Below, in pieces: positions 5,347 through 5,514 of a stretch of 5,514 nucleotides of DNA; the stretch's first letter is position 1, and each line of letters begins with the position of its first letter. Origin of the DNA: Chloracidobacterium sp. UBA7659 (GTDB taxonomy: Bacteria > Acidobacteriota > Blastocatellia > Pyrinomonadales > Pyrinomonadaceae); NCBI GenBank assembly GCA_002483395.1, contig DLHV01000172.1, positions 16,841 to 22,354 on the forward strand. Reading direction: 5' to 3'. The notes below the pieces were generated by a model. That model was not told where the DNA came from and made no database searches. It was given only the letters and a program-made list of their open reading frames with translations. Both the position numbers and the translations under genes were made by a program.

Positions 5347-5514
5347 ATGGATTCGCCCGAAACATTAAAAACCATCTCCGCACCGGCACCGGAACTCTCG
5401 CTATTTTTGCCGGTGCTCGACGAGGAATCGAACCTCCGGCCGATGCACGCAAAAATACAGGGCGCTTTGGATGCACTGGGTAAAACGGCCGAAGTCATCT
5501 ATGTCGATGACGGC
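5347..5514 (+). CDS. GT2 family glycosyltransferase, N-terminal part (3' end outside window)
   Basis: The first 56 residues of a family 2 glycosyltransferase. After a short N-terminal tail the protein reads LSLFLPVLDEESNL (about 18-31), the first GT-A strand and the N-E/D-E-x-x-N-L nucleotide-sugar loop. The window ends at VIYVDDG, the first part of the DDGS motif. The pattern fits the dolichyl/polyprenyl-phosphate mannose or glucose synthase type, membrane-associated enzymes that load a lipid carrier with sugar; the sugar and lipid cannot be told from this fragment. The ATG at 5347 is the likely start; an in-frame GTG three codons upstream (5338) is possible. Neither has a strong Shine-Dalgarno. 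Such enzymes often sit near methyltransferases like the one at 2227-2826. Confidence 0.88.
   Translation, partial: MDSPETLKTISAPAPELSLFLPVLDEESNLRPMHAKIQGALDALGKTAEVIYVDDG

Overview
This 5.5 kb bacterial chromosomal window has moderate GC, short intergenic gaps, tightly packed operons and spacers filled with short-period purine-rich repeats. The gene mix and repeat types recall Acidobacteriota, perhaps the Blastocatellia/Pyrinomonadaceae side. This is an impression from the proteins and repeats; there is no rRNA or other marker to prove it.

Layout. Positions 1-2076 (minus strand) form one compact operon, transcribed right to left. It encodes a CDP-alcohol phosphatidyltransferase, a small PGPGW-like membrane protein, a small DUF3592-like protein, and the N-terminal 239 residues of a biotin carboxylase/acyl-CoA carboxylase alpha subunit that continues past the left edge. 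Junctions are a 4-nt overlap, a 2-nt gap and a 3-nt gap. Positions 2077-2226 are a divergent intergenic region carrying two heptamer arrays in opposite orientation around a core of about 64 bp. On the plus strand follow a class I SAM methyltransferase whose N-terminus is missing at the edge of the right-hand array (2227-2826), a DUF4272 protein (2951-3595) and a small HIT-family protein (3604-3933). Positions 3934-4056 hold an element with 19-bp near-perfect terminal inverted repeats, filling the gap between two convergent genes. Positions 4061-5107 (minus) encode an exported glycosylasparaginase-type Ntn hydrolase with its catalytic residues visible. A gap of about 240 bp with another short repeat precedes the start of a GT2 glycosyltransferase (plus, from 5347) that runs off the right edge.

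How it fits together. The minus-strand operon combines phospholipid headgroup synthesis with acyl-CoA carboxylation, suggesting a role in lipid metabolism or the envelope. The methyltransferase and GT2 are of types often found in polyprenol-linked sugar or surface glycan loci, but here they are about 2.5 kb apart. No CRISPR array, phage gene, transposase, rRNA or intact tRNA was seen. The least explained content is non-coding: four short-period repeat tracts in three intergenic regions, two of which form inverted-arm structures, plus the apparent loss of the methyltransferase start at one of them.
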